64,000 bases of DNA from Leeia aquatica (GCF_012641365.1 NZ_JABAIM010000002.1:496001-560000), one strand, 5' to 3'. Shown: positions 38,204 to 47,109, counted from the first letter of the stretch. Program-made: numbers and translations. Notes: generated by a model from the letters alone, not told the origin.

Positions 38204-38536
38204 TCAGGGGCGACTGGCAAGCCAGCTTTTGAGCTGATCGCGCTGTTTGCTGTCCATCTGGTCAATCTGAAAGCCAACCCTGAACTCAGTGCCGTGCGTC
38301 AATACACTATGCAGCACCGTCGCCTGACATTCCAGATACTGGCGCTGCCCCCCAGCGCCCAGTGGCGCCTCCATCAGCACGCGATGGCGCGCACCGGTGC
38401 GCAGTGTATGCGGAATCAGCATGGAGAAGCCGGAATCCCCCATGGCAATGATCTTGCCCTGCATGGGCGAGTGGCCGTCCACCACCACGGCGGAGCGCCA
38501 ACTGACCACCACCCGGTGCGCCTCTTTGACTGCCAT
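38204..38536 (-). CDS. PilZ-domain-like protein with a degenerate c-di-GMP motif
   Basis: The 110-residue single-domain protein resembles PilZ: HRVVVSWRSAVVVDG, QGKIIAMGDSGFSMLIP, then ARHRVLMEAPLG and a C-terminal HGTEFRVGFQIDQMD. In canonical PilZ the second motif is D-x-S-x-x-G; here the aligned residues are A-x-G-x-x-G, and the N-terminal arginines are spaced R-x5-R. Binding of c-di-GMP is therefore doubtful. The ATG at 38536 has AAGGGCAG upstream; a frame from 38611 is too long. It could act through protein contact rather than as a direct receptor. Confidence 0.72.
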   Translation of the reverse strand: MAVKEAHRVVVSWRSAVVVDGHSPMQGKIIAMGDSGFSMLIPHTLRTGARHRVLMEAPLGAGGQRQYLECQATVLHSVLTHGTEFRVGFQIDQMDSKQRDQLKSWLASRP

Positions 38537-38739
38537 CTGACTGCCCTTTGCGGATTGACCATGTGCCGACTGGAATCTGAAGTTATACGGGAGGAGAGGA
38601 AATACTGTCAATGTGACCTGTACGTTATCTGTCCCGGGTCAAGCAACACGCCACCGGCAGGGTGCGCCTGTGCTGCAGGACAGCATGACAACTGCGGCAA
38701 ATTGCCGCAAGATCAGCCATCCCCTTGCAGGAGGTTGGC

Positions 38740-39510
38740 ATGGTTGTGTCTGAAGAAGGCGTTACCCCGTTCCCATCCACACGCAATGTGCCGCTGGCGG
38801 CCCCGCTGGGCTGGCTGTCCGCAGGCTGGCAAGACCTGCGGCAAGCGCCGCTGGCCTATGCCAGTTACGGTCTGGTGTTTGCCTTGTCCGGTGCCGCATT
38901 CTGGCTGGTGTTGGCGCGCTATCCGGAAGTGATGCTGGGTCTGGTGACCGGCTTCATGCTGATCGGCCCGTTTCTGGCCATCGGCACTTACCACCTGGCC
39001 CGGCAGCAAGAACTGGGCGAAGCACCTAGCCTGAAAGACAGCCTGACGGCCTGGCGGGCCAACCTGCCCTCCATTGGTTTCATGGTGATGATCGAAGTAT
39101 TGCTGATGGCCAGCTGGATACGGGTCGGCGTGGTTCTGATTGCGCTGTTTTTTGAGGGCAACCCGCCCACGCAGGACGACTTGCTGCACCTGGCTTTCTA
39201 TCAGGCACATTACGCCTTCGTGAGCGCCTATGTGCTGGTGGGGGCTGGCTTTGCCGCGCTGGTATTCATGGTCAGCGTCGTGTCGATTCCACTGCTGATG
39301 GACCGCAAGATTGACGCCATCTCCGCCATTATCGTCAGCGTCATCGCCTGTGGGCGCAATCCGGGCGCCATGCTGATCTGGGGCACGTTGATTGTTGCCG
39401 CCATCAGCCTGGGCTTTTTGACGGGCTTTGTGGGACTGATCCTGACAGCGCCCTGGATCGGTGCCGCCAGTTGGCATGCCTACCGCGGAGTGCTGTTGCC
39501 AGAAAGCTGA
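38740..39510 (+). CDS. DUF2189 family integral membrane protein
   Basis: The 256-residue protein has six hydrophobic segments, for example ASYGLVFALSGAAFWLVLA and VMLGLVTGFMLIGPFLAIGTYHLARQ, with the short LGWLSAGWQDLRQAP amphipathic start typical of DUF2189. Function is unknown. AGGAGG lies five bases before the ATG at 38740. It is divergent from the PilZ-like gene and converges on the second diguanylate cyclase, ending five bases from its stop. Confidence 0.82.
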   Translation: MVVSEEGVTPFPSTRNVPLAAPLGWLSAGWQDLRQAPLAYASYGLVFALSGAAFWLVLARYPEVMLGLVTGFMLIGPFLAIGTYHLARQQELGEAPSLKDSLTAWRANLPSIGFMVMIEVLLMASWIRVGVVLIALFFEGNPPTQDDLLHLAFYQAHYAFVSAYVLVGAGFAALVFMVSVVSIPLLMDRKIDAISAIIVSVIACGRNPGAMLIWGTLIVAAISLGFLTGFVGLILTAPWIGAASWHAYRGVLLPES

Positions 39511-39515
39511 ACGGG

Positions 39516-41462
39516 CTACAGTACCGGGGCATCCTGCATGGTATGCGGCAGGGTGCCCAGATGGTTCCCCCCCCACTGTTTGGCCTGATGCAGCGCCAGC
39601 TCAGCGTGCTGCAGCAAATCCACCATGGTGTGTCCATTTTGCGGCGCGGATGCCATGCCGATCGTCACCGTCAGCCGAATCGAGCCTTCTTGCACTTCAT
39701 AAGGCACGGCAAGGGTTCTGAGCAAGGTACGCCCCAGCTTTTCACCTTCATCCGGCTCTAGCAGCTCAGGCACCACCACCGCAAACTCATCCCCGCCCAA
39801 CCGGGCCAGTAGCAGATCCTTGCGCTCCAGCGTCTGCAGACGTTGCGCCAGTTGCTGCAGGATGGCATCGCCACAGGGCTGTCCATGCAAGCCATTGACC
39901 TGGCGAAAACCATCCACGTCCAGCAGCAGCAGTTGCAAACCCAGCGCCTCCGGCCGCTGCAGCAACCCCGCCAGCAAGCGCTCCAGCCGGTCCGCCAGCA
40001 ACAGGCGATTCGGCAAACCGGTCAATACGTCGTAGTAAGCAATCTGCTTGACCAGCGCCTCATTCTCCCGCAGCAAGGCTTCCAGCCGTGAGCGCTCCTG
40101 GCTTTCCCGCTCCAGCTTGCGCAGGGTCTTGTCCAGCTCGCGGGTTTTGCTTTGTACCCGCGCCTCCAGTACGGTTTCGGAGCTTTGCAGCGATTTCAAC
40201 TCGCTGGCCTGCGCCAGGAACACCTGCTGGATGGCGCGCTCGCCCTCTTGCTGATTCATTCGATTACGCAGGGCCAGCGCAAACGCCAGCAGCAGGCCCT
40301 CCAGCATGGTACCCAACTGCATTGCATGATGCGCCCAGATATTGGAGCCACCCACACCCAGGTTGGCGACGACTACCCCCAGCGCCCCCGTCAGCAGCAA
40401 CGCATAGCCCACTACCATGAACCAGGCAGGCAGGTAACGCCGTAAAGCCATGCGCAAGGATGCGAACAAACTGATCAGCACCGCCAGCAGGGTGGTGGAG
40501 TTGGTCAGAAAAATGGCCAGCGGGTGGTAGATCCATGGCGTCAGTATCACGGCCGAGAAGGCATAGGCTTGCACGGCCCAAGCTGCGCGATTCAATCGTG
40601 GCGCATACTCCACCAGATCCAGCACCCGCTGCATGTAGCGCACCCCGAACAGCGACCACAGCGCAGGAATCAACAATACCATGCGGTCTGCCGCCCAGGC
40701 CGACTCACCCCAGATCAGCTGCACCCCCTGACCACTGACCGCAAGAATGGAAAAGCCGCCAAACAGCGCCGTCAGGGCGTACTCCGCAAACAGCCATTCA
40801 CGGAAAGAGAGCAGCAGGAACAGGTTATACAGCACCAATACCAGCATCACGCCGTAATAGAAGGCTTGCAGGCCAGAATCCAGCTGCATGGCGGTGGCCA
40901 GCCGCTCCGGCTGCCAGACACTGAGCGGGACGTTATGTGTGCCAACGGTTTGAACCCGCAGATAATAGGTAGTGGGCTGGGAGCCCGTCACCTGAAGTGG
41001 CAAGGTAAAGTGCCGGAATGACAAGGCTTGCAGTCGAGGTGGGACATGATCACCACTACGCAATTCTCGCCACTGACCCTGGCCATCCGGCATATAAAGT
41101 CGAATGTCATCCAGCCACGGATTGGCGATTTGCAGCCACCATGCTTGGTCTGCAGGTCCCGCTGATTGCAGCGAGAAGCGATACCAGTGCACGCGCGGAT
41201 CGACACCAAAACGCGCCGAATCGGGCAGGCGCTGAAAGCGGGCCGCCACCGCGGGGGTGAGAACCTGCTGCATGGTCAATTGGCCATCCGCATCCAGCAG
41301 GTGCCAGACATGGCCCTGCAAGGACTGGCCCTGCCGACTCTCTTGCAACAGCAGGGGAGCCACCCCCGCAGCGGCTGACCATGCCGGCCCTATCAGCACA
41401 AACAACAACAGGTACAGCCCTCGCCACACCTGACGAAGGCGTAGGCCACAACACATCACCAT
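39516..41462 (-). CDS. 7TMR-DISM sensor diguanylate cyclase (GGDEF)
   Basis: The protein of about 648 residues has a signal helix, a periplasmic 7TMR-DISM extracellular domain (HVWHLLDADG, VHWYRFSLQSAG, YYLRVQTVGTHNVPLSVW), seven membrane helices (FYYGVMLVLVLYNLFLLL onward), a coiled coil (ARVQSKTRELDKTLRKLE) and a GGDEF domain (DVLTGLPNRLLLADRL, LDVDGFRQVNG, ARLGGDEFAVVVPE). No canonical I-site is seen before GGDEF. Its ATG at 41462 shares one base with the stop codon of the upstream alpha/beta hydrolase, a sign of translational coupling. A longer frame to 41573 lies inside that gene. Confidence 0.9.
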   Translation of the reverse strand: MVMCCGLRLRQVWRGLYLLLFVLIGPAWSAAAGVAPLLLQESRQGQSLQGHVWHLLDADGQLTMQQVLTPAVAARFQRLPDSARFGVDPRVHWYRFSLQSAGPADQAWWLQIANPWLDDIRLYMPDGQGQWRELRSGDHVPPRLQALSFRHFTLPLQVTGSQPTTYYLRVQTVGTHNVPLSVWQPERLATAMQLDSGLQAFYYGVMLVLVLYNLFLLLSFREWLFAEYALTALFGGFSILAVSGQGVQLIWGESAWAADRMVLLIPALWSLFGVRYMQRVLDLVEYAPRLNRAAWAVQAYAFSAVILTPWIYHPLAIFLTNSTTLLAVLISLFASLRMALRRYLPAWFMVVGYALLLTGALGVVVANLGVGGSNIWAHHAMQLGTMLEGLLLAFALALRNRMNQQEGERAIQQVFLAQASELKSLQSSETVLEARVQSKTRELDKTLRKLERESQERSRLEALLRENEALVKQIAYYDVLTGLPNRLLLADRLERLLAGLLQRPEALGLQLLLLDVDGFRQVNGLHGQPCGDAILQQLAQRLQTLERKDLLLARLGGDEFAVVVPELLEPDEGEKLGRTLLRTLAVPYEVQEGSIRLTVTIGMASAPQNGHTMVDLLQHAELALHQAKQWGGNHLGTLPHTMQDAPVL

Positions 41463-42097
41463 CAGCCGGGCCAACGGATATCCACCCATTGGCTGAGCTG
41501 GCCCAGGTGTCCATGGAAGAAGTGGCTGACGCCCGGCAAGACCACCACCGGCAGCTTTTGTGGCCGCGCCCACGCCAGCACATCGGCCAGAGGGACGACT
41601 TCGTCCTCTTCACCGTGAATGACCAGGGCTTCCGGCGGCACGCTCGCCAACGGGAAGCGCCCTACAGCAGGCCCGGCCAGTACCATGGCAGGCGCGGGCT
41701 CCCCAGCCTGCTGCAGGCGCGCTGCCAGCTGGGCCTGCACAAAGGTGCCAAAGGAAAACCCGGCCAGCATCAGAGGTAACGCCGTGGCCTGCGGCTGCTG
41801 TTGCCGCGCCCAGGCCAATACGGCGGCCATGTCGTCCGCCTCACCCAAGCCGTGGTCAAATTGCCCCTCGCTACTGCCTACCCCACGCAGATTCGGGCAG
41901 AGCACCCAGTAGCCCTTGCGGGCGAACGCCTTGGCCAGCGTCTGCACCACTTTGTTCTGGTTGGTGCCGCCTTGCTGTGGATTGGGGTGTGCCACCAGCG
42001 CAATGCCGCGCACCGGCCCGCTTTCACACCACAGGTTCAGGGTTTGCAAGTTGCCCACCGGCCCTGCAATCATCAGTTCGCGTGTGCTGACTTTCAT
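41462..42097 (-). CDS. Alpha/beta hydrolase (CPSase/esterase-like, small 211-residue type)
   Basis: The protein has an alpha/beta hydrolase core: VAHPNPQQGGTNQNKVVQ, GYWVLCPNLRGVGSSEGQFDHG, the nucleophile elbow GFSFGTFVQAQ, the acid in VIHGEEDEVVPLADV and the His in LPGVSHFFHGHL. No signal peptide is present. The layout is like the YcjY/YuaR group of small hydrolases; the substrate is unknown. The ATG at 42097 has GGGA seven bases upstream. Cotranscription with the diguanylate cyclase is implied by the one-base overlap. Confidence 0.82.
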   Translation of the reverse strand: MKVSTRELMIAGPVGNLQTLNLWCESGPVRGIALVAHPNPQQGGTNQNKVVQTLAKAFARKGYWVLCPNLRGVGSSEGQFDHGLGEADDMAAVLAWARQQQPQATALPLMLAGFSFGTFVQAQLAARLQQAGEPAPAMVLAGPAVGRFPLASVPPEALVIHGEEDEVVPLADVLAWARPQKLPVVVLPGVSHFFHGHLGQLSQWVDIRWPG

Positions 42098-42233
42098 CCG
42101 GATTCCCAGCGTTGCAGGCCGTCTCCCGTCCGCACGTTGGCGAACCCGGCCTGTCATGTCAAATAATTATAACGGGATTCTGACAGTCCACCCACCCGGC
42201 CCTTGGGGCAGACCCGGTGGATCGGCACACAGG

Positions 42234-42557
42234 CTACTCGACGCGCAGGCGCTCGACGATACGACCCTGTTGCAAATGCTCATGGATGATCTCGTCGACA
42301 TCCTCACGGTCAATAAAGGTGTACCACACCCCTTCCGGGTACACCACCATCACCGGCCCTGAGTCACAGCGGTCCAGACACCCTGCCTGGTTGATACGCA
42401 CCTTGCCCTGCCCATTCAGGCCGAGGGCCTTGACGCGATCCTTGGCATACGCCCGGAGCTCGCTCGCCCCCGCATTATTGCAGCAGGTTTCGCCAGGGCC
42501 GCGTTGGTTGCAGCAAAAAAACACATGGTGGCGGAAAAAGGGTTCAGCGATACTCAT
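42234..42557 (-). CDS. Thioredoxin-fold [2Fe-2S] ferredoxin domain protein
   Basis: This 107-residue protein has cysteines at HHVFFCCNQRGPGETCCN and INQAGCLDRCDSGPVMVVYPEG, the pattern of (2Fe-2S) thioredoxin-like ferredoxins: one pair near the start and one pair in an AGCLDRC-type loop. It is probably an electron-transfer or redox-sensing protein. Start ATG 42557 overlaps the dsbB stop codon by four bases, with AAGGAAGG upstream, so it is translated from the dsbB message. A longer frame from 42587 lies inside dsbB. Confidence 0.85.
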   Translation of the reverse strand: MSIAEPFFRHHVFFCCNQRGPGETCCNNAGASELRAYAKDRVKALGLNGQGKVRINQAGCLDRCDSGPVMVVYPEGVWYTFIDREDVDEIIHEHLQQGRIVERLRVE

Positions 42558-43063
42558 GCAGCCTTCCTTGTCATCAGCAACGACCACAACACCAAGGACA
42601 GGAAGAACAAGAATGTCCAGCCCGGAATGGTCAAGCCCAGAAACATCCAGGATTTGTCATGACACTCACCCGAGCCATGCAGCAGCTGGGTCAGCACCTG
42701 TGAGAATGGCAGGGTGTCCAGCATGTAGGACAAGCCCGGCCCGCATTGCGGCACATCCCGCTCCGGGAGGTATTGAATCCAGACGTGGCGCGCCGCGATG
42801 GCCGCCCCGGATAAGCCCAGCAAGGCCTGAATCCCCGCATACCAGCGAGCACCGCGCGGGCCCGGACCGTGCAGGCCCGCAATCAGGAACACCACGCCCA
42901 TGGCAATGATGAACACCCGCTGCACCATGCACAGCGGGCAGGGCTCAAGGTATTTGACATACTGCAGGTACAAGGCATAAGCCATCAAGGCGGTGCACAC
43001 CGCAAAGGCGGCCAGATAACACCAGCGACGCGCCGGCAAACGATCCAGCAAAGACAAGATCAA
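42554..43063 (-). CDS. dsbB: Disulfide bond formation protein DsbB
   Basis: The 169-residue inner-membrane protein has four helices and the two periplasmic cysteine pairs: YLEPCPLCMVQRV and the loop PQCGPGLSYMLD to GSGECHDKSW. It reoxidises DsbA and passes electrons to quinone. The first helix starts CYLAAFAVCTALMAYALYLQ. Downstream overlap with a [2Fe-2S] protein may couple envelope redox genes, although that is only inferred. Confidence 0.94.
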   Translation of the reverse strand: MILSLLDRLPARRWCYLAAFAVCTALMAYALYLQYVKYLEPCPLCMVQRVFIIAMGVVFLIAGLHGPGPRGARWYAGIQALLGLSGAAIAARHVWIQYLPERDVPQCGPGLSYMLDTLPFSQVLTQLLHGSGECHDKSWMFLGLTIPGWTFLFFLSLVLWSLLMTRKAA

Positions 43064-43084
43064 CCCCCAGAAAATAGATAACGC

Positions 43085-43432
43085 TCAGTGTTCAACCGTT
43101 TCCGCTCGCCGCACGGGTACCGGCGCATCCGGAATCAGCCCGGTCCGGTTCATGGCCAGCAGCAGGCCAAAGCCCATCAGCCACAGCGGGAATTGCAAGG
43201 CGAAGCGGAACCACTCAAACACCCACAAAGCATGAATCAGTGCTGCCAGTAAAAAGCCCATGCCTGTCGGCCAGCTCCGCTTGTTGACGCCTTGATCAAT
43301 CAGCGTGACCAAGCCAATGGCTGCCAACAGTAAGGACCATTTCAGGCGGCCTACCGGCAGCAGGTCCAGCTCGTACAGCAACCAGAGCAGGCCAATGGCC
43401 ATCAACCACACAGGGGTCACAAATCGTCGCAC
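43085..43432 (-). CDS. Small membrane protein, LiaI/LiaF-like TM region
   Basis: The 115-residue protein has four hydrophobic segments (TPVWLMAIGLLWLLYELDLLP, WSLLLAAIGLVTLIDQG, GMGFLLAALIHALW, FPLWLMGFGLLLAM). The paired short helices with a GLLWLL-like motif resemble the LiaI-LiaF-type membrane region found in many small bacterial proteins. The function is unknown. It lies between dsbB and the ydbH operon on the same strand. Confidence 0.6.
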   Translation of the reverse strand: MRRFVTPVWLMAIGLLWLLYELDLLPVGRLKWSLLLAAIGLVTLIDQGVNKRSWPTGMGFLLAALIHALWVFEWFRFALQFPLWLMGFGLLLAMNRTGLIPDAPVPVRRAETVEH

Positions 43433-43471
43433 GGACCTCTCCCAGACAGTATGTGATTCAGCCAGCAGGGC

Positions 43472-43897
43472 TTACTTTTGCCGCCAGCCGTCGCGCCCCT
43501 GCACCCACCAGCCCGCCTGTGCACGCTGCGCCCAACGCTGGGCAAAGGTTTGACGGATCTCGTCTTCCCATTCCGGATGCCCATTGGCCCGCGCAATCTC
43601 GCGGTACAGCGCAGCACGATCCTGGTTTTCTTCTGTCACCAGCCGGTTGACCTCCTGCCGCTTGGGCAGGGGCACCAGATTGGCATCACGCACCCGGATG
43701 CTGCCATCCTGGGCAAAGCCTACGGCACCCGAGGCATAGTAATCGCTGAGCTGGGCGGTACGTGCCTTCATGCTTTGGGTCAAGGCCTGAATGGCAGGAC
43801 TGCTGATGTCCAGATCCGCCGCAGCATGCGCGCTGATACTGGCGCCAAGGCACAACGCCAGCAGGGTGGCGCGCAAGGTATTCATCCAACGGAACAT
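43472..43897 (-). CDS. ydbL: YdbL family (DUF1318) periplasmic protein
   Basis: The 141-residue protein has a signal peptide (MNTLRATLLALCLGASISAHAA) and the YdbL core: QALTQSMKARTAQLSDYYASGAVG, then RDANLVPLPKRQEVNRLVTEEN and ALYREIARANGHPEWEDEIRQTFAQRWAQ. In E. coli YdbL acts with YdbH and YnbE, probably as an assembly factor. GGAG lies before the ATG at 43897. It is downstream of ynbE, in the canonical order. Confidence 0.9.
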   Translation of the reverse strand: MFRWMNTLRATLLALCLGASISAHAAADLDISSPAIQALTQSMKARTAQLSDYYASGAVGFAQDGSIRVRDANLVPLPKRQEVNRLVTEENQDRAALYREIARANGHPEWEDEIRQTFAQRWAQRAQAGWWVQGRDGWRQK

Positions 43898-43911
43898 GAT
43901 CAGGCTCCGGT

Positions 43912-44088
43912 TCAAGGTTGGGTTGCAGGAGCAGGCGTCGCCGGGGTGGCGGGCTTTTTGACCTGCAACACTTCATCAATGATGCGGTCCGCCGCTTTCT
44001 CGGCTTCCGCAGCAGGGAAATAAATGTTGATGGTCACACACGCTGCCAGCAGCAACGGTGCCGACAGCAACAGCAAGGAACGGGTCAT
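43912..44088 (-). CDS. ynbE: YnbE-like outer-membrane lipoprotein
   Basis: The 58-residue precursor has a lipobox (LLLAACVTI) and the YnbE core NIYFPAAEAEKAADRIIDEVLQ. In E. coli, YnbE multimerises with the C-terminal edge of YdbH to complete a bridge between the membranes. Length matches. The ATG at 44088 has AAGGA seven bases upstream. It lies between ydbH and ydbL. Confidence 0.92.
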   Translation of the reverse strand: MTRSLLLLSAPLLLAACVTINIYFPAAEAEKAADRIIDEVLQVKKPATPATPAPATQP

Positions 44089-44113
44089 GGTGTATCCTTC
44101 TTCTCCGGTGAGG

Positions 44114-46093
44114 TCACTGCACCACTGCGGAACCACCCGCAGTAATCCGCTTCAGACGCTGCATCAACTCTGACCACTGCACAGCGCGATTGTAGCCGAT
44201 GACGTTGATGGACGGAACGCCACCCCCCGATACCAGCACATAGCCATTGGGCGAAGTCGCGATGCCATCCATCTGGCAGACATTGTTGCGCAAGCGACAA
44301 CTCACGCCGAGCTGACTATAGCCAAACGTCTCAAAAAAGCGCAGGAAAGTACGTTGCAAGGCCGCTGCCGTGCCCGCGCCTCCCAGCGCGCTGATGTTTT
44401 CGACCGCACGCTGACTGATTCGTTTCCGGTAATCGCCGGGGCTGCTGCCAATACGCGCATCAAACTGCTGCAACTCCCAGTTGAGGAGCTGCAGATCATC
44501 CACATTAACGTCCAGACGCCCCTCGATGGCGCCGAACGAGAAGGTACGGGTCAGTTGCAACAGGTCCAGGTTCTGCATGGCCAGGTCCGCCGAGAACCGC
44601 GGCGCCACACCAAAAGGCTCCTGCAGCCGCACATTGCGCAAGAAGGCAATACCATCAAAGGCCTGGATTTCCAGCGGGCCGAACAGGCGCAACTCTTTCG
44701 GGCTCAGCACCACCCTCGGCAAGCTGCCAGACAGTTCACCCTCGATGCGTGGCCACTGCAGGGCCGTGGACATTTCCGGCAGCGACACGCCTGTCAGCTC
44801 TCCGCTCAGGCCTCCATGCCAGCCATCCTCCTGCTGCTTGAGCGACACATCCTTCAACAGCAGGCGCCCTCCAAGCAAGGCCTGCTCAAATCGCGGCGTA
44901 CTGAGCGATGTACCATGCAGATTCAATTTCAACTCCGCAGCGCCCAAAGGCAGCCCCAGCACCACGCCCCCTTTCCAGCCGAGGGCTGCGGTCGTCGCTT
45001 CCGTCCGGGACCAGGGTAGGCTGCCATTCACGCCATACCAGCCCAGCTTGCCGCCTTTGTCCACCAAAGACACTTCGTGCAGGCCCAAGGTCAAGCGCTG
45101 TGGCGCACCTTCCTGCACCAGCAAGGATACGTCTACCCTGCCCTCCGCTTGCAACGCTTTCAGCAGCGGGCTGGTCAACAAAGGCTGCAAGCCCGTTTCG
45201 TACAGCGGCTTCAACGCCAGCCCCTTCCCCTCTAGCCGCACCCGGTTCAGTTTGCCTTGCTGTAACAGCAGATCAAAATCCAGTTGTCCCAAAGGAGCCC
45301 ACTGCAGCTGTGCCTGCTTGACCTCCAGCTGCTGACCTTGCCACTGCCCCCGGCTCTCCAGCACCAGTGGCGAGGCATCCAGCTTCAGATAGAACGGCTC
45401 CCAGTACACCTCGCCCGCCAACCAGCGTAGCTGCCCCTGCCAGCTGCCGCCCTCGGCATTCAGGGCCAGTTGCCCTTGCCAGTCCAGATCAACCCGCTCA
45501 CCTGCCCGGCTGCCACTGCTGTCCGCAAACTGCACGCCACGCAAGGACAGCTTGCCATCCAGTCTCGGGCTGGTCTGCTGCCAGATCAGTTGCGCACTCA
45601 GCAGCCCCTGACTGGGCTTGGGCAATTCCGTCGGCCACCACGGCAAGGCGTCAGTCACCGGCCATTGCTGTAAATCCAGTTTGCCTTGCCAGCCACCCTT
45701 GCCCGCTGCGGCGTGCAGCGATAGCTGCTGCCCCGACTGGGGAGACAGGGTGAGTTGCAAGCTGCGGCTTTGGGGCTGATAACGCAAATTGACACGCCCG
45801 GCCACCCGCTTGCGTGGCGGCCCGTCAAAACTGAGCTGCCCCTCCAGGCACGCCAGCTCCCTGGCCTGCCAGACGAAGCGTCCGCACTGCAGTTGTAGCT
45901 GCCGCCACTGGTGTTGGCCAAACTGGAGCTGGGCCGCCTGCAGGCGCAGTTGCTGACGCTCGGTATCCAGAGAGGCTTGCAGATGGGTGAGTTGCATCTG
46001 GGGCCCAGTGAGGCTGCCCAGATCCAGTTGCAGTTGTGCAGCCCATGCCAGCATGGGCAACATCAGCAGCAAGAGCAGGACGCGTTGCATCAT
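44114..46093 (-). CDS. ydbH: YdbH-like AsmA-family intermembrane lipid transport protein
   Basis: The 659-residue protein has an N-terminal membrane anchor (VLLLLLMLPMLAWAAQLQ) and a long beta-rich repeat region of the AsmA/YhdP/TamB type, with low-complexity Leu-Gln-Gly stretches. The C-terminal end is DYRKRISQRAVENISALGGAG and LGVSCRLRNNVCQMDGIA, then VLVSGGGVPSINVIGYN. These two C-terminal motifs are YdbH hallmarks. YdbH in E. coli is longer (about 880 residues), so this is a shorter form. It transports phospholipid to the outer membrane together with YnbE. It overlaps the cysM stop codon. Confidence 0.88.
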   Translation of the reverse strand: MMQRVLLLLLMLPMLAWAAQLQLDLGSLTGPQMQLTHLQASLDTERQQLRLQAAQLQFGQHQWRQLQLQCGRFVWQARELACLEGQLSFDGPPRKRVAGRVNLRYQPQSRSLQLTLSPQSGQQLSLHAAAGKGGWQGKLDLQQWPVTDALPWWPTELPKPSQGLLSAQLIWQQTSPRLDGKLSLRGVQFADSSGSRAGERVDLDWQGQLALNAEGGSWQGQLRWLAGEVYWEPFYLKLDASPLVLESRGQWQGQQLEVKQAQLQWAPLGQLDFDLLLQQGKLNRVRLEGKGLALKPLYETGLQPLLTSPLLKALQAEGRVDVSLLVQEGAPQRLTLGLHEVSLVDKGGKLGWYGVNGSLPWSRTEATTAALGWKGGVVLGLPLGAAELKLNLHGTSLSTPRFEQALLGGRLLLKDVSLKQQEDGWHGGLSGELTGVSLPEMSTALQWPRIEGELSGSLPRVVLSPKELRLFGPLEIQAFDGIAFLRNVRLQEPFGVAPRFSADLAMQNLDLLQLTRTFSFGAIEGRLDVNVDDLQLLNWELQQFDARIGSSPGDYRKRISQRAVENISALGGAGTAAALQRTFLRFFETFGYSQLGVSCRLRNNVCQMDGIATSPNGYVLVSGGGVPSINVIGYNRAVQWSELMQRLKRITAGGSAVVQ

Positions 46094-46992
46094 CCTGCCG
46101 GGAAAATACCGGTCGACAGATAGCGGTCGCCCCGATCGCAGGCAATCGACACCACCACGCCATGTTGCAAGCCAGCAGCCAGCTGCAGGGCAGCAGCCAG
46201 CGCACCACCGGATGACACCCCGACGAAGATACCTTCCTGCTGCGCCAGCGTACGGGTCATGTCTTCTGCCGCCTGCTGGGAAACATACAGCAACCGGTCG
46301 ACCCGGGCAGGGTCATAAATGCGTGGCAGATAGGCTTCCGGCCATTTGCGGATGCCTGGAATCTGCGCGCCCTCTTCCGGCTGCACCCCCACCACTTCAA
46401 TCGCCGGGTTCAGCTCCTTGAGGAAACGGGACGTCCCCATGATGGTACCCGTCGTCCCCATGCTGCTGACAAAGTGGGTGATGCGCCCCTCGGTATCACG
46501 CCAGATTTCCGGGCCGGTGCCCTCATAGTGAGCCAGCGGATTATCCGGATTGCCAAACTGGTCGAGAATGCGGCCCTTGCCGTCTCGCTGCATCTGCTCA
46601 GCCAGGTCACGCGCGCCCTCCATGCCCACCTCGCGCGGGGTGAGAATGATCTGTGCACCATAAGCCGCCATCGACTGCCGCCGCTCTACGCTCAGGTGTT
46701 CCGGCATGATCAATATCATGCGGTAGCCCATCACCGCAGCCGCCATCGCCAGGGCAATGCCGGTATTACCGCTGGTGGCCTCGATCAGCGTGTCACCGGG
46801 CTGAATGTCGCCGCGCGCCTGCGCCCGGCGAATCATGGACAGTGCGGGCCGGTCCTTGACCGAACCTGCGGGATTGTTCCCCTCCAGCTTCAGCAGAATG
46901 GAGACCCCAGGCGCAATACCCAGCTGTGCCGGCAAGCGTTGCAGGGAAACCAGCGGCGTGTTGCCAACGGTCTGGGCAATGGTCAGTGTCAT
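46090..46992 (-). CDS. cysM: Cysteine synthase B (O-acetylserine sulfhydrylase)
   Basis: The 300-residue PLP enzyme makes cysteine from O-acetylserine and sulfide or thiosulfate. It shows VGNTPLVSLQRLPAQ, the Schiff-base Lys in NPAGSVKDRPALSM, the substrate loop EATSGNTGIALAMAAA, VSSMGTTGTIMGTSRFL and the GVSSGGALAA end. Compared with CysK it is shorter and has the CysM-type RILDQFGNPDNPLAHYEG. It opens the cysM-ydbH-ynbE-ydbL run; metabolic and envelope genes are thus physically linked by a four-base overlap. Confidence 0.95.
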   Translation of the reverse strand: MTLTIAQTVGNTPLVSLQRLPAQLGIAPGVSILLKLEGNNPAGSVKDRPALSMIRRAQARGDIQPGDTLIEATSGNTGIALAMAAAVMGYRMILIMPEHLSVERRQSMAAYGAQIILTPREVGMEGARDLAEQMQRDGKGRILDQFGNPDNPLAHYEGTGPEIWRDTEGRITHFVSSMGTTGTIMGTSRFLKELNPAIEVVGVQPEEGAQIPGIRKWPEAYLPRIYDPARVDRLLYVSQQAAEDMTRTLAQQEGIFVGVSSGGALAAALQLAAGLQHGVVVSIACDRGDRYLSTGIFPAG

Positions 46993-47109
46993 GATGATTC
47001 ACATTTCGGGCCGAGGGCCAGGCAGGTTGAAATGCTTTGGATGGTAGCCGAAAGGCAGGGTTCCGCATTGACCGGCATGGCATGAGTTTATGCCTGCCAG
47101 GCATGAAGC

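Noticed and set aside
42158..42233. Possible terminator between the ferredoxin gene and the alpha/beta hydrolase
   Set aside because: Several CCCGG/CCGGG pairings are possible but none is followed by a T run or gives a clean stem.
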